DNA of 64,000 bases from Dermacoccus abyssi (GCF_034541975.1 NZ_JAVYJM010000001.1), one strand, 5' to 3'; counted from the stretch's first letter, positions 36,339-45,577 are shown. Translations and numbers: made by a program. Notes: a model not told the origin generated them from the letters alone.

Positions 36339-37471
36339 TGCTTGACACCCTGCTCTATCCGCTCGAGTGGTTCGTCGCCGCCATCATGGTCGGCTGGCAC
36401 AAGCTCTTCACCCTCGTCGGGCTGCCTGAAGCGTCGGGCTGGACCTGGGCCCTCTCGATCGCCGGACTCGTGATCGTCCTACGTATCCTGCTCATCCCGC
36501 TCTTCGTCAAGCAGATCCACGCCTCGCGCCGCATGCAGCTCGTGCAGCCCGAGATGCAGAAGATCCAGAAGAAGTACAAGGGCAAGAAGGACCCGGAGTC
36601 CCGCCAGAAGCAGCAAGAAGAAATGATGGAGTTGTACCGGACCACCGGTACCAACCCCATGGGTTCCTGCATGCCGATCCTGCTGCAGGCACCGTTCTTC
36701 TTCGCGCTCTTTCGCGTGCTCAACAACCTCGACGACATCGCCCGCGGTGACCGTGGGCCCATCGGCTTCCTCACGAAGGAGCTCGCGAGCCAGGCCGAGA
36801 GCTCGACTCTTCTCGGAGCGAAGCTCTCGTCCACCTTCATGGGAACGTCGGGTTGGGGTGCAGCCAAGTGGGTCGCCGTCCTGCTCATCATCCTCATGTC
36901 GGCGACGTCGTTCATCACGCAGCACCAGCTCATGCGCCGCAACATGCCGAAGGCCGCGCTCGAGGGCCCGATGGCCAAGCAGCAGCAGATCATCATCTAC
37001 CTCATGCCGCTGTTCTTCGCGATCTCCGGTGTGAACTTCCCGATCGGTGTTCTCATCTACTGGTTCGTCACGAACCTGTGGACGATGTTCCAACAGTGGT
37101 ACGTCATCCGTCGCATGCCGACCCCTGGTTCGGACGCCGAGAAGAAGCTCGAGGAGCGCAACCGTTCCAAGGGCCGTGAGCACAAGACCGTGACGATGGA
37201 CGACCTGCGCAAGGAGAACGAGGGCAAGCCGAAGACGCGTTTCCAGCAGGCGATGGACCGCGCTCAAGAGCAGGCCAAGGCGCAGCAGGCCGCGAAGAGC
37301 GACGCCACGCCGGCGTCCGCGAAGAAGGACAAGTCGGTGAAGACCTCGGACACCTCCACTGAGGTTTCCAGCCCGGTCAAGGAGAACGTCCGTCCGGCCA
37401 AGGCCCAGCAGACCGGCCCGCGTAACCAGCCCAAGAAGAACACCCCGCGCGCGAAGCGCAAGAAGAACTGA
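36338..37471 (+). CDS. yidC: Membrane protein insertase YidC
   Basis: Predicted 377 residues. Membrane segments near 15-35, 37-55, 105-125, about 175-195 and 220-255, with the conserved RRMQLVQPEMQKIQKKYKGKKDP between the early segments and NPMGSCMPILLQAPFFFALFRVL. The hydrophilic-groove Arg lies in the first of these (ILLIPLFVKQIHASRRMQ). The C-terminal 110 residues are Lys/Ala/Glu-rich and cytoplasmic, useful for ribosome contact. ATG 36338 (TGATG junction) was chosen. Confidence 0.96.
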   Translation: MLDTLLYPLEWFVAAIMVGWHKLFTLVGLPEASGWTWALSIAGLVIVLRILLIPLFVKQIHASRRMQLVQPEMQKIQKKYKGKKDPESRQKQQEEMMELYRTTGTNPMGSCMPILLQAPFFFALFRVLNNLDDIARGDRGPIGFLTKELASQAESSTLLGAKLSSTFMGTSGWGAAKWVAVLLIILMSATSFITQHQLMRRNMPKAALEGPMAKQQQIIIYLMPLFFAISGVNFPIGVLIYWFVTNLWTMFQQWYVIRRMPTPGSDAEKKLEERNRSKGREHKTVTMDDLRKENEGKPKTRFQQAMDRAQEQAKAQQAAKSDATPASAKKDKSVKTSDTSTEVSSPVKENVRPAKAQQTGPRNQPKKNTPRAKRKKN

Positions 37472-37488
37472 AAGCAGAGGTAGCAAGG

Positions 37489-37986
37489 ATGTCCGAGAAC
37501 ACCTCCGCGCGTTCCGACGTGACGAACCTCGAGCGCGAGGGCGAGATCGCTGCCGACTTCCTCGAGAAGCTGCTCGACATCGCCGACCTCGACGGTGACA
37601 TCGACGTCGAGGTCGACGGTGACCGCGCGTCCGTCTCCATCGTCGACTCCGAGGAGGGGCAGGTGCCCCGCTCGCTCGTCGGTTCGAACGGCAAGACCCT
37701 CGATGCGCTGCAGGAACTCATGCGCCTCGCCGTCCAGGCCGAGACGGGTGAGCGCAGCCGCGCGATGCTCGACATCGCCGGCCACCGCGCCGAGCGACGC
37801 TCGACGCTGGAGACCAAGGGCGCCGAGGCCGTCGCGCGCGTCAAGGAATCCGGCGAGAAGGTCGAGATGGAGCCGATGAGCGCGTTCGAGCGCAAGGTCG
37901 TCCACGACGTCGTGCTGGCCGCCGGTCTCACCTCCGAGTCCGAGGGCACCGAGCCGAATCGCTACGTCGTCGTTCTTCCGAACTGA
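37489..37986 (+). CDS. jag: KH/R3H RNA-binding protein Jag (KhpB)
   Basis: Predicted 165 residues. A KH-type fold (about 30-100) contains LVGSNGKTLDALQELMRLAVQ, equivalent to the GxxG loop, and an R3H domain (about 105-165) has MSAFERKVVHDVVL with the R-x3-H pair. The N-terminal Jag domain found in Firmicutes is absent, as usual in actinobacteria. KhpB proteins bind RNA and influence cell elongation. 17 bp after yidC. Confidence 0.94.
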   Translation: MSENTSARSDVTNLEREGEIAADFLEKLLDIADLDGDIDVEVDGDRASVSIVDSEEGQVPRSLVGSNGKTLDALQELMRLAVQAETGERSRAMLDIAGHRAERRSTLETKGAEAVARVKESGEKVEMEPMSAFERKVVHDVVLAAGLTSESEGTEPNRYVVVLPN

Positions 37987-38002
37987 CGTTTCACGTGGAA
38001 CG
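37987..38002. promoter_or_regulatory. parS-like site at the jag-rsmG junction
   Basis: CGTTTCACGTGGAACG, three mismatches; covers the rsmG start codon (GTG 37995). Confidence 0.65.
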
Positions 38003-38765
38003 ACCGGACGTGAACACCCCGGAGGAGCAGCCGACGATCGGTGAAGCGGCTCCACCGCCGCCCACTCCGGATGCCGCGCGAGAGTTCCTCGGTGCGCGTG
38101 TCGACGTCATGGAGCGCTACGTCGCGCACCTGTGTGACACAGGGGTGACGCACGGCCTCGTCGGGCCACGTGAGGTTCCGCGCATGTGGGAACGACACGT
38201 GCTCAACTGCGCCGTCGTCCATCCCGGTATTGCGGACGAGAGCGCCGTCGCCGATATCGGCGCCGGCGCCGGACTGCCCGGCTTGGTGCTCGCCATCACA
38301 CGGCCGGACCTGCGCTTGACGCTCGTCGAGCCGCTGCTGCGCCGCACCGTCTGGCTCGAGCGCGTCATCGACGACCTCGAGCTCGACAACGTCGAGGTGG
38401 TGCGGGCTCGGGCTGACGAGTTGTGGGGCAAGCGTTCGTTCGACGTCGTCACCTCCCGTGCCGTGGCCCGGATAGGCGAACTCGCCCGATGGTCGTTGCC
38501 CCTCGTTCAGCGGGGTGGCGAGATGTTCGTGCTCAAGGGTTCGAGCGCGGCTCTCGAACGGGACGAGGACGCCTCGATCCTGCGCAAGCTCAAGGTTGTC
38601 GAGGCGGACGTCGAGACGTGGGGCGCCGGAATTGTCGACCCGGAGACCGTCACCCTGCGCCTGAGTGTCGAGGGCGTGGCACCGCAGCTCACCCGGAAGC
38701 AGGCCGGAATCGGCCCGTCAACGGCGAAGAAGAAGGCGGCGCGCAGACAGGGTCGTCGCGACTGA
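37995..38765 (+). CDS. rsmG: 16S rRNA m7G527 methyltransferase RsmG
   Basis: Predicted 256 residues. SAM-binding motif ADIGAGAGLPGLVLAI and preceding REVPRMWERHVLNCAVV are typical; FDVVTSRAVARIGELARWSLPLVQRGGEMFVLKG follows. The enzyme methylates G527 of 16S rRNA; loss gives low-level streptomycin resistance in other species. GTG 37995 starts MERPDVNTPEE; GTG 38010 is an alternative. A parS-like site overlaps the start. Confidence 0.95.
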   Translation: MERPDVNTPEEQPTIGEAAPPPPTPDAAREFLGARVDVMERYVAHLCDTGVTHGLVGPREVPRMWERHVLNCAVVHPGIADESAVADIGAGAGLPGLVLAITRPDLRLTLVEPLLRRTVWLERVIDDLELDNVEVVRARADELWGKRSFDVVTSRAVARIGELARWSLPLVQRGGEMFVLKGSSAALERDEDASILRKLKVVEADVETWGAGIVDPETVTLRLSVEGVAPQLTRKQAGIGPSTAKKKAARRQGRRD

Positions 38766-38781
38766 GCCCAGTTTTCTTGAC

Positions 38782-38823
38782 GTTGTCCCCAGGTGTGTCG
38801 GCTAGCCGGAGCCTGGGGACAAC
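38782..38823. promoter_or_regulatory. Nested palindrome built from inverted DnaA-box-like sites
   Basis: Perfect 12-bp arms GTTGTCCCCAGG / CCTGGGGACAAC contain two DnaA-box-like 9-mers (TTGTCCCCA and its reverse), and the loop holds a second palindrome CGGCTAGCCG (38799-38808). It lies 16 bp after rsmG and 69 bp before parA: terminator, DnaA/repressor site, or both. Confidence 0.65.
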
Positions 38824-38891
38824 TGCGTTCGGGGCCGTTCGCGAAGGTGACACAATGGGCGGGCTCGTCAACGCGACTTCAAGGAGAAACG

Positions 38892-40712
38892 GTGACAACG
38901 ACCGCACCCGTGGGCTGGCCGGCGATCACGCCGGGCGCCGCTGAATCTGCCTCTTCACCGACACCGGTGGGATGGCAGGGGTTGCCGACGTCTGCCGTGG
39001 AGGAAGTCGTCGTCGAGACCGCTGTCGACCTTGACGGCGCCCCTCGTGATTCACGTGAAACGAGGATGACGAACTCGGAAGGCGCAGAGTCAGTAGTGCT
39101 CGACCCGCAGACGCCGGTGCAGGCGGAGGCGCTCGAGCCGATCGCCGAGACCCCTGCTCCTGAGAACGATCCAGATGCCCGACGTGATGTTCCGGCGGCC
39201 GATGCTTTAGGCGTCGCTCCCTCCGAGGCGAAGGGCTACGACATCCTCCTCGGGAGCCACGATGTTTCCCGTGAAACATCGCAGGTGGATCAGCCCGCGG
39301 TGACACAGCAGGACGGCGCTTCGACACACAAGCTCGAGGAAGTCGCCGTCGAGGACGAGGCCGCGGTGGGTGACGCGGCAACGACCGTCACCGAGGTACC
39401 GGCGGCAGATCCGGCCGAGGCGAGCGAGCCCGCCTACGTGCCTCGGCATCACGCGTCGGGGGCCGACATTTCGGCCTCTTCGGAGGGTGCAACGGCACCG
39501 GCGTCGACCGAGTCGGCCACCGCGGCCGGCGCCCTCAGCGCACCTGCTTCCACTGACGACGATGCTGCGCAGATCCCGGCCGACACCGCCTTGGCCGCTC
39601 AGGCTCTGCCCTCCCGCAAGGCTCGCCGAGCCGGACGACCGCGGGTGCCGAGTTTTGACCGCGTCACGGACGATGCCTGGCGCGAACAGGAACCCGACGA
39701 GGACGAGCCGGCGGTTCCCGCTTATGCCCCTCTCGGGTCGACCGTCACGCACGAGACGTCCGGCCAGGACATGACGACGAGCGAGGAACCCATGGAAACG
39801 CCGCTCGCGCAGAGCTCCGACGGGGAGCAGGAGGTCCGGGCACGCGCGGCCCGCGCCGCCCTCACGAGTGTGGAACGACTTCCGCGTCCGGCCCACCCGC
39901 GGGTGCTGACTGTGGCCAACCAGAAGGGTGGCGTCGGCAAGACGACGACCACGGTCAACGTGGCCGCCGCCCTCGCCCAGGCCGGCCTCCAGGTCCTCGT
40001 CATCGACATCGACCCCCAGGGCAATGCGTCCACGGCACTGGGCATCGAGCACCACTCGGACGTGGCGAGTGTCTACGACGTCATCGTCGAGGGCACGCCC
40101 CTGGCCGACGTTGTCCAGGAGTGCCCGGAGATCCCGGGCCTGTGGTGCGCTCCTGCCACCATCGACCTGGCCGGCGCGGAGATCGAACTCGTCTCGCTCG
40201 TCGCCCGCGAGTCGCGCCTGCACCGGGCGATCAACGCGCAACTTGCGGCGGCGAGTGACGAAGACCGCTACGACTACGTCTTCATCGACTGCCCGCCGAG
40301 CCTCGGTCTGCTCACGGTCAACGCCTTCGTTGCGGCGGACGAGGTCTTCATCCCGATCCAGTGCGAGTACTACGCGCTCGAGGGGCTGAGCCAGCTCCTC
40401 AAGAACATCGAGATGATCAAGATGCACCTCAACCCGGGCCTCCACGTCTCGACGATCCTGCTCACGATGTACGACGGACGCACCAACCTGTCCGCGCAGG
40501 TGGCCGAAGAGGTGCGCACGCACTTCCCGGACCAGGTGCTCGGCGCCCTGGTGCCGCGTTCGGTGCGAATCTCGGAGGCACCGAGCCACGGCGAGACGGT
40601 CATGACGTACGACCCGTCGAGTACCGGCGCTCTCAGCTACCGCGACGCTGCGAGGGAGATCGCGCTGCGCGGCACAGAGGTTCCGGAACCCTCCGGACGT
40701 ATCGGCCGATGA
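38892..40712 (+). CDS. parA: Chromosome partitioning ATPase ParA with long N-terminal extension
   Basis: Predicted 606 residues from GTG 38892, preceded by AAGGAG. The ParA/Soj ATPase starts only near residue 335: VLTVANQKGGVGKTTTTVNVAAAL (deviant Walker A), DIDPQGNASTALGIEH, FIDCPPSLGLLTVNA and QCEYYALEGLSQL. The first 330 residues are acidic, Ala/Glu/Thr-rich and probably disordered. ParA moves ParB-parS complexes along the nucleoid. Two parS-like sites lie in the extension and encode DSRET and DVSRET. Confidence 0.95.
   Translation: MTTTAPVGWPAITPGAAESASSPTPVGWQGLPTSAVEEVVVETAVDLDGAPRDSRETRMTNSEGAESVVLDPQTPVQAEALEPIAETPAPENDPDARRDVPAADALGVAPSEAKGYDILLGSHDVSRETSQVDQPAVTQQDGASTHKLEEVAVEDEAAVGDAATTVTEVPAADPAEASEPAYVPRHHASGADISASSEGATAPASTESATAAGALSAPASTDDDAAQIPADTALAAQALPSRKARRAGRPRVPSFDRVTDDAWREQEPDEDEPAVPAYAPLGSTVTHETSGQDMTTSEEPMETPLAQSSDGEQEVRARAARAALTSVERLPRPAHPRVLTVANQKGGVGKTTTTVNVAAALAQAGLQVLVIDIDPQGNASTALGIEHHSDVASVYDVIVEGTPLADVVQECPEIPGLWCAPATIDLAGAEIELVSLVARESRLHRAINAQLAAASDEDRYDYVFIDCPPSLGLLTVNAFVAADEVFIPIQCEYYALEGLSQLLKNIEMIKMHLNPGLHVSTILLTMYDGRTNLSAQVAEEVRTHFPDQVLGALVPRSVRISEAPSHGETVMTYDPSSTGALSYRDAAREIALRGTEVPEPSGRIGR
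39047..39062. promoter_or_regulatory. parS-like site inside parA
   Basis: TGATTCACGTGAAACG, two mismatches. Confidence 0.75.
39263..39278. promoter_or_regulatory. parS-like site inside parA
   Basis: TGTTTCCCGTGAAACA, one mismatch (A to C in the core CACGTG). Confidence 0.75.
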
Positions 40713-40800
40713 CGCCCACACACCACCCCGCCGGCTCGACCGGCATGTTCGGATCACGAGCCGTGATCGGTTCGATCGACTCAGTAGGAAGTGGACTGCG

Positions 40801-42018
40801 ATGAACGACAAGCGACGCGGCCTCGGGCGAGGTCTCGGTGCCCTCATCCCCAACGCGACCGAGCCGGCACGGGTGACGCGACCCACCGACGTCTTCTTCA
40901 CCGAGGGCAAGCGCGAGCAGGCTGCTCAGGAGGCCGCTGCGGCCCCCGCAGCCCGTGAGTCGCGCTTCAGCGAGGCCCTCACGCCCCGCCCTTCGTACAA
41001 CCAGCCGCGCGAGACCGAGCCCCGCACGGCGCCGCGCTCGGCCACGCACCGACGTGATGACCTCGCGGCCGCGGCGGCCGCGGTGACGCAGCCCGCCGGC
41101 AAGGCGCCCACCGTTTCACGTGAAACGGAGATCGAGAAGCTCGAGAACGCCACGCCGAGCGAGACGCCGACCGCAAAGGAACAGCCGGAGCTCGCTCCCG
41201 TGCCCGGCGCCGAGTTCGCCGAGATTGCACCTGCGCTCATTCGCCCGAACCCGAAGCAGCCGCGGTCGGTGTTCGACGAGGAACACATGGCCGAGCTGGT
41301 CCACTCGATCGGCGAGATCGGCGTTCTCCAGCCCATCGTCGTGCGTCCCGTGCCGGCGGAAGACCCCGAGCACGCGACGACACCGTACGAGCTCATCATG
41401 GGTGAGCGCCGTTGGCGCGCCTCGCAGGAAGCCGGCCTCGAGGCCGTACCGGCCATCGTCCGTTCGACCACGGACGAGGACCTGCTGCGCGACGCGCTGC
41501 TCGAGAACCTCCACCGCAGCCAGCTCAACCCGCTCGAAGAGGCCGCCGCGTACGCGCAGCTGCTCGAGGACTTCGGCTGTACGCACGACGAACTCGCCTC
41601 GAAGATCGGTCGCAGCCGCCCGCAGATCTCCAATACGATCCGTCTGCTCAAGCTGCCCCCGGTCGTCCAGCGTCGTGTCGCAGCAGGCGTGCTGTCGGCC
41701 GGCCACGCCCGGGCCCTGCTCGGCATGAGCGACCCGGCCGCCATGGAGCGTCTCGCCCAGCGCATCGTCGCCGAGGGCCTCTCGGTGCGTGCCACCGAGG
41801 AGATCGTCGCGATCGGTGAGGACAAGAAGCCCCGCCGCACCGCCACGCCGCGGGAGCCCAACCCGGCGCTCGACGACCTCGCGTCGAACCTGTCGGACAA
41901 GCTCGACACGCGCGTCGGCATCACGATGGGCAAGAACAAGGGCAAGCTCACCGTCGAGTTCGCCTCCGTCGACGACCTCAACCGCATCATGGACGCCCTC
42001 GGGATCGATCGTGACTGA
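40801..42018 (+). CDS. parB: ParB-type CTPase/centromere-binding protein
   Basis: Predicted 405 residues. An extended N-terminus (about 1-135) is followed by the ParB/CTPase domain with IRPNPKQPRSVFDEEHMAELVHSI, the GERRWRAS motif and ENLHRSQLNPLEEAAAY, then the helix-turn-helix SKIGRSRPQISNTIRLLKLP that reads parS, and a C-terminal dimerisation domain ending LNRIMDALGID. It loads at parS, slides as a CTP clamp and recruits SMC. An inner parS-like site (41112) encodes VSRETE. Confidence 0.97.
   Translation: MNDKRRGLGRGLGALIPNATEPARVTRPTDVFFTEGKREQAAQEAAAAPAARESRFSEALTPRPSYNQPRETEPRTAPRSATHRRDDLAAAAAAVTQPAGKAPTVSRETEIEKLENATPSETPTAKEQPELAPVPGAEFAEIAPALIRPNPKQPRSVFDEEHMAELVHSIGEIGVLQPIVVRPVPAEDPEHATTPYELIMGERRWRASQEAGLEAVPAIVRSTTDEDLLRDALLENLHRSQLNPLEEAAAYAQLLEDFGCTHDELASKIGRSRPQISNTIRLLKLPPVVQRRVAAGVLSAGHARALLGMSDPAAMERLAQRIVAEGLSVRATEEIVAIGEDKKPRRTATPREPNPALDDLASNLSDKLDTRVGITMGKNKGKLTVEFASVDDLNRIMDALGIDRD
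41112..41127. promoter_or_regulatory. parS-like site inside parB
   Basis: CGTTTCACGTGAAACG: perfect over the inner 14 bp. Confidence 0.85.
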
Positions 42019-42394
42019 GCGCAAGAACCCCACGCCGGACGGCGACCTGCCCGAGAACCCCGAAGCCAAGGGCGCTCAGGGGGAGCACCTGAACCCCGAC
42101 GGCAGCAGTGCCCTCGACTCGACGCAGGACGGACGCTTCACCCGCGACGACGTCGCGAACTCCCCGTTCCAGCAGGGCACGGACCCGTTGAGCGACCGGG
42201 CGATCGATCGGCGCACCGGTCGTCCCTCGATCCAGCTCATCGTCTTCGCGATCCTGGCCGTCGTATTCGGGTACTTCTTCGTCAGCGACCTCATCAACGG
42301 CGAGTGGCTGAAAGCCGTCCTCGGCGCGGCAGTGCTGGGCATCTGTGCGGTCGCAATCACCCGTGAGCTGCGGGGTGGGCGTCCCCGCGACTGA
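42011..42394 (+). CDS. Small membrane protein of unknown function
   Basis: Predicted 127 residues from GTG 42011, which overlaps the parB 3' end by 8 bp. A hydrophilic N-terminus (about 1-72) precedes two membrane helices (about 75-93 and 100-119) and a short basic tail. No motif recognised. The overlap suggests co-translation with parB. Confidence 0.7.
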   Translation: MTERKNPTPDGDLPENPEAKGAQGEHLNPDGSSALDSTQDGRFTRDDVANSPFQQGTDPLSDRAIDRRTGRPSIQLIVFAILAVVFGYFFVSDLINGEWLKAVLGAAVLGICAVAITRELRGGRPRD

Positions 42395-42427
42395 CCGAAC
42401 CATGCCCGCTCGAGCGGGCGAGCGCAC

Positions 42428-42459
42428 CGGCCCCACGTCCGACATCGGGCGTGGGGCCG
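42428..42459 (+). terminator. Terminator of the parAB unit
   Basis: Perfect 10-bp stem CGGCCCCACG / CGTGGGGCCG, 33 bp after the membrane-protein stop. Confidence 0.7.
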
Positions 42460-42562
42460 CTGTGCACACCCGCACAGACACACGGAACATCTGACGAAAC
42501 ACCTGCGTCTTCAACCAGTTTCATTCCGGCATCGGCTCTCTGCGCACCGTAGGGTACGGGGC

Positions 42563-44005
42563 ATGGAAGCAGCAGCCGACTTCATTGCGACGATCAACGA
42601 CAAGTTCTGGTATCTCGTCATCGCCCTGCTCGTGGCTGCGGGCCTCTGGTATTCGGCGCGCACCCTGGTGGTCCAGGTGCGGCTGCTGCCGGAGATGTTC
42701 CGAGCCATCAAGGAGACGCCCTCCGGTGCCGGCGAGAACGACGGGATCTCGGCGTTCCGCGCCTTCACCATCTCCGCGGCGTCCCGCGTGGGTACGGGCA
42801 ACATCGCCGGTGTCGCGGTAGCCATCGCCATCGGTGGCCCCGGCGCCGTGTTCTGGATGTGGATGCTCGCCATCCTCGGTGGTGCCACCGCGTTCATCGA
42901 GTCCACGTTGGCGCAGCTCTACAAGGTGCGCGGCAAGGACGGCTACGTCGGTGGTCCGGCGTACTACATCCGCGAAGGCTTGTGCCGCAAGGGCATGGCC
43001 GCAACCTTCGCCGTCGTCATCACCGTGACGTACGGCTTCGTCTTCAACGCCGTGCAGGCCAACTCGATCAGCGCCTCGGTGCAGGCCAACTTCGACGACG
43101 CCAAGGGCCTGGCCTGGGCCATCGGGCTCATTGTCGCCGCGCTGACCGCAGCCGTCATCTTCGGCGGCGTGCGTCGCCTCTCTGCCGTCACGGAGATCAT
43201 CGTGCCGGTCATGGCCGTCGCCTACGTCGGCGTGGCGCTCGTCGTCGTCGCGATGAACATCGGCGAGGTTCCGGCGATGATCGGCCACATCGTCGGTCAC
43301 GCCCTCGGCTTCGAGCAGATCACGGGTGCTGCGTTCGGTGCGGCCCTCATGCAGGGCATGCGTCGTGGTCTGTTCTCCAACGAGGCCGGTATGGGTTCGG
43401 TGCCGAACGCCGCCGCAACCGCAGAGGTCTCGCACCCGGTCAAGCAGGGTCTCGTGCAGGCCTTGGGCGTCTACTTCGACACGATCATCGTGTGTTCGGC
43501 GACGGCGTTCATCATCCTGCTGACGCAGCCTAAGTACGGCGTGAGCGACCCGGAGGGCATCGGACTGACGCAGACCGCCCTCCAGTCGCAGGTCGGATCG
43601 TGGGCCGGGCCGTTCCTGTCGATCGTCATCTTCTTCCTCGCCTGGTCGTCGATCCTCGGCAACAGCTACTACGGCGAGGCGAACATCCGCTTCCTCACCG
43701 AGTCCAAGCCGGGCGAGGGCCTGCTCACGGCGTTCCGTGTCGGCGTCCTCGTGTGTGTCGTCGGCGGTGCTCTTGGTTCGGTGGCCCTCGTGTGGAACCT
43801 CGCGGACCTCGCGATGGGCATCATGGCCACGATCAACCTGCTTGCCCTGCTCCCGCTCGGCGGGCTGTCCGTGGCGCTGCTCAAGGACTTCCTCACGCAG
43901 CGTGCCGCCGGCAAGGATCCCGTGTTCGAACGCTCGAGCCTCCCGCAGGCGAAGAACGTCCAGCTCTGGGACGCGCCCCCGGCGCGCAGCGCAACACCCG
44001 AGTGA
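42563..44005 (+). CDS. Sodium:alanine symporter (AGCS family)
   Basis: Predicted 480 residues with about 11 membrane segments. Family signatures are ISAASRVGTGNIAGVAVAIAIGGPGAVFWMW, GGPAYYIREGL and MRRGLFSNEAGMGSVPNAAATAEVSHPVKQGLVQ. AGCS transporters take up alanine or glycine with Na+ (or H+). The gene is monocistronic, followed by a strong bidirectional terminator. Confidence 0.95.
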   Translation: MEAAADFIATINDKFWYLVIALLVAAGLWYSARTLVVQVRLLPEMFRAIKETPSGAGENDGISAFRAFTISAASRVGTGNIAGVAVAIAIGGPGAVFWMWMLAILGGATAFIESTLAQLYKVRGKDGYVGGPAYYIREGLCRKGMAATFAVVITVTYGFVFNAVQANSISASVQANFDDAKGLAWAIGLIVAALTAAVIFGGVRRLSAVTEIIVPVMAVAYVGVALVVVAMNIGEVPAMIGHIVGHALGFEQITGAAFGAALMQGMRRGLFSNEAGMGSVPNAAATAEVSHPVKQGLVQALGVYFDTIIVCSATAFIILLTQPKYGVSDPEGIGLTQTALQSQVGSWAGPFLSIVIFFLAWSSILGNSYYGEANIRFLTESKPGEGLLTAFRVGVLVCVVGGALGSVALVWNLADLAMGIMATINLLALLPLGGLSVALLKDFLTQRAAGKDPVFERSSLPQAKNVQLWDAPPARSATPE

Positions 44006-44037
44006 TCGGCGCCTGACCTCCGTCAGCGCTCGACACG

Positions 44038-44080
44038 AAAGACTGCGGCCCCCGTCGATTCGACGGGGGCCGCAGTCTTT
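44038..44080. terminator. Perfect bidirectional terminator
   Basis: 20-bp perfect stem (arms begin AAAGACTGCGG and end CCGCAGTCTTT) with a 3-base loop, A-run and T-run at the ends, between the convergent symporter and trxA. Confidence 0.92.
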
Positions 44081-44094
44081 GCTGAAAGCGATGA

Positions 44095-44421
44095 TCAGCC
44101 GATGAAGGGCTCAAGCTCGCGCAGGAGCTTCGGCTTCGGCATGGCGCCGACGATCGTCTTGACGACCTCGCCGTTCTGGTAAACGTTCATCGTCGGGATA
44201 CCCGTGATGCCGTACTTGGCGGACGTCGCGGGGTTCTCGTCGGTGTTGAGCTTGAAGACCTCGATCTTGTCGCCGTTCGCGGCGGCGATCTCCTCGAGGA
44301 TAGGCGCGATGGCGCGGCACGGGCCGCACCATTCGGCCCAGAAGTCGACGAGGACGGGCTTGTCGTTCTTGAGAACGTCAGCCTCGAACGTGGCGTCGGT
44401 GGTGGGCTTGGTGGTTGCCAT
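44095..44421 (-). CDS. trxA: Thioredoxin
   Basis: Predicted 108 residues. Active site WCGPC in FWAEWCGPCRAIAPIL, cis-Pro in GITGIPTMNVYQNGE. It reduces protein disulfides and is recharged by the reductase encoded immediately upstream (62-bp spacer). Last gene of the trxB-trxA unit. Confidence 0.97.
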   Translation of the reverse strand: MATTKPTTDATFEADVLKNDKPVLVDFWAEWCGPCRAIAPILEEIAAANGDKIEVFKLNTDENPATSAKYGITGIPTMNVYQNGEVVKTIVGAMPKPKLLRELEPFIG

Positions 44422-44483
44422 GGGGCATTCCTTCCGGGACGTCGGTCAGTGCTGGTGAAGAGAAACGGTGGGGACGACGCGCG

Positions 44484-45488
44484 TCAGCGCGGCTCGTCCG
44501 TGCCCTGCGGCTCTGCGGTGAGGGACGCGTCGGGCTTGGGCTCGCCGGCGGCGTCGAGCGAGGCGAGGAAGCGCTCCGCGTCGAGGGCGGCCGAACAGCC
44601 GGAACCGGCAGCCGTGATGGCCTGACGGTAGACGTGGTCGACGAGGTCGCCGCAGGCGAAGACGCCGTCGACGTTGGTGTGCGTCGTGCGGTCCTGGACG
44701 AGGACGTAGCCCTCGTCGTCGAGGTCGATCTGGCCGGTGACGAGTTCGTTGCGCGGCAAGTGGCCGATGGCGATGAACAGGCCCGTGGTCTCCTGCTCGC
44801 GCTCCTCGCCGGTGACGGTGTCGCGCAGCGTGACGCTCGAGACCTTGGCGTCGCCGTGGATCGCGACGACCTCGCTGTTCCACGCGAAACGGATCTTCGG
44901 GTCCTTCTCGGCGCGCTCGGCCATGATCTTGGAGGCGCGCAGCTCGTCGCGGCGGTGCACGAGGGTGACGCTGTTCGCGAAGCGCGTGAGGAACGTGGCC
45001 TCCTCGACGGCGGAGTCGCCGCCGCCGACGACCATGATGTCCTGGTTGCGGAAGAACGCGCCGTCACACGTGGCGCACCACGAGACGCCGTGACCCGACA
45101 GGCGCTTCTCGTCGGGCAGCCCCAGCTCGCGGTAGGCCGAGCCCATGGCCAGGATGACGGCGTTCGCCCTGTGAACGACGCCCTCACCGTCGGTGACGGT
45201 CTTGACATCGCCCGTGAGGTCGACGGCGGTGACGTCGTCACGCACGAGCTCGGCGCCGAATCGCTCGGCCTGGGCGCGCATGTTCTCCATGAGGTCCGGG
45301 CCCATGATGCCGTCGGAGAAACCGGGGAAGTTCTCGACCTCGGTGGTGTTCATGAGCGCGCCACCGGCCGTCACGGAGCCCTCGAACACGAGGGGCTCGA
45401 GGTTGGCACGCGCCGCGTAGACGGCAGCGGTGTACCCGGCGGGGCCGGAGCCGATGATGATGAGGTTGCGCACGGCCTGGTCGCTCAC
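44484..45488 (-). CDS. trxB: Thioredoxin reductase
   Basis: Predicted 334 residues from GTG 45488 preceded by AAGGAAG. FAD motif IIGSGPAGYTAAVYAARA, redox pair CATC in VSWCATCDGAFF, NADPH motif VVGGGDSAVEEA and the second FAD motif VFACGDLVDHVYRQAITAAGSGCSAAL. It transfers NADPH electrons to TrxA. An upstream in-frame start would add 14 residues but lacks a ribosome site. Confidence 0.97.
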   Translation of the reverse strand: MSDQAVRNLIIIGSGPAGYTAAVYAARANLEPLVFEGSVTAGGALMNTTEVENFPGFSDGIMGPDLMENMRAQAERFGAELVRDDVTAVDLTGDVKTVTDGEGVVHRANAVILAMGSAYRELGLPDEKRLSGHGVSWCATCDGAFFRNQDIMVVGGGDSAVEEATFLTRFANSVTLVHRRDELRASKIMAERAEKDPKIRFAWNSEVVAIHGDAKVSSVTLRDTVTGEEREQETTGLFIAIGHLPRNELVTGQIDLDDEGYVLVQDRTTHTNVDGVFACGDLVDHVYRQAITAAGSGCSAALDAERFLASLDAAGEPKPDASLTAEPQGTDEPR

Positions 45489-45577
45489 GAAAGCTTCCTT
45501 CGTCGGTTTGATGCGGTTCGCGTAGGTCAACGCACTCTATCCGCGCGTCATTCCCCGGCGCACACGCGCGCTCGGCA

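Noticed and set aside
44876..44891. parS-like TGTTCCACGCGAAACG in trxB
   Set aside because: The central CACGTG core is broken (CACGCG), and the resemblance is likely chance.
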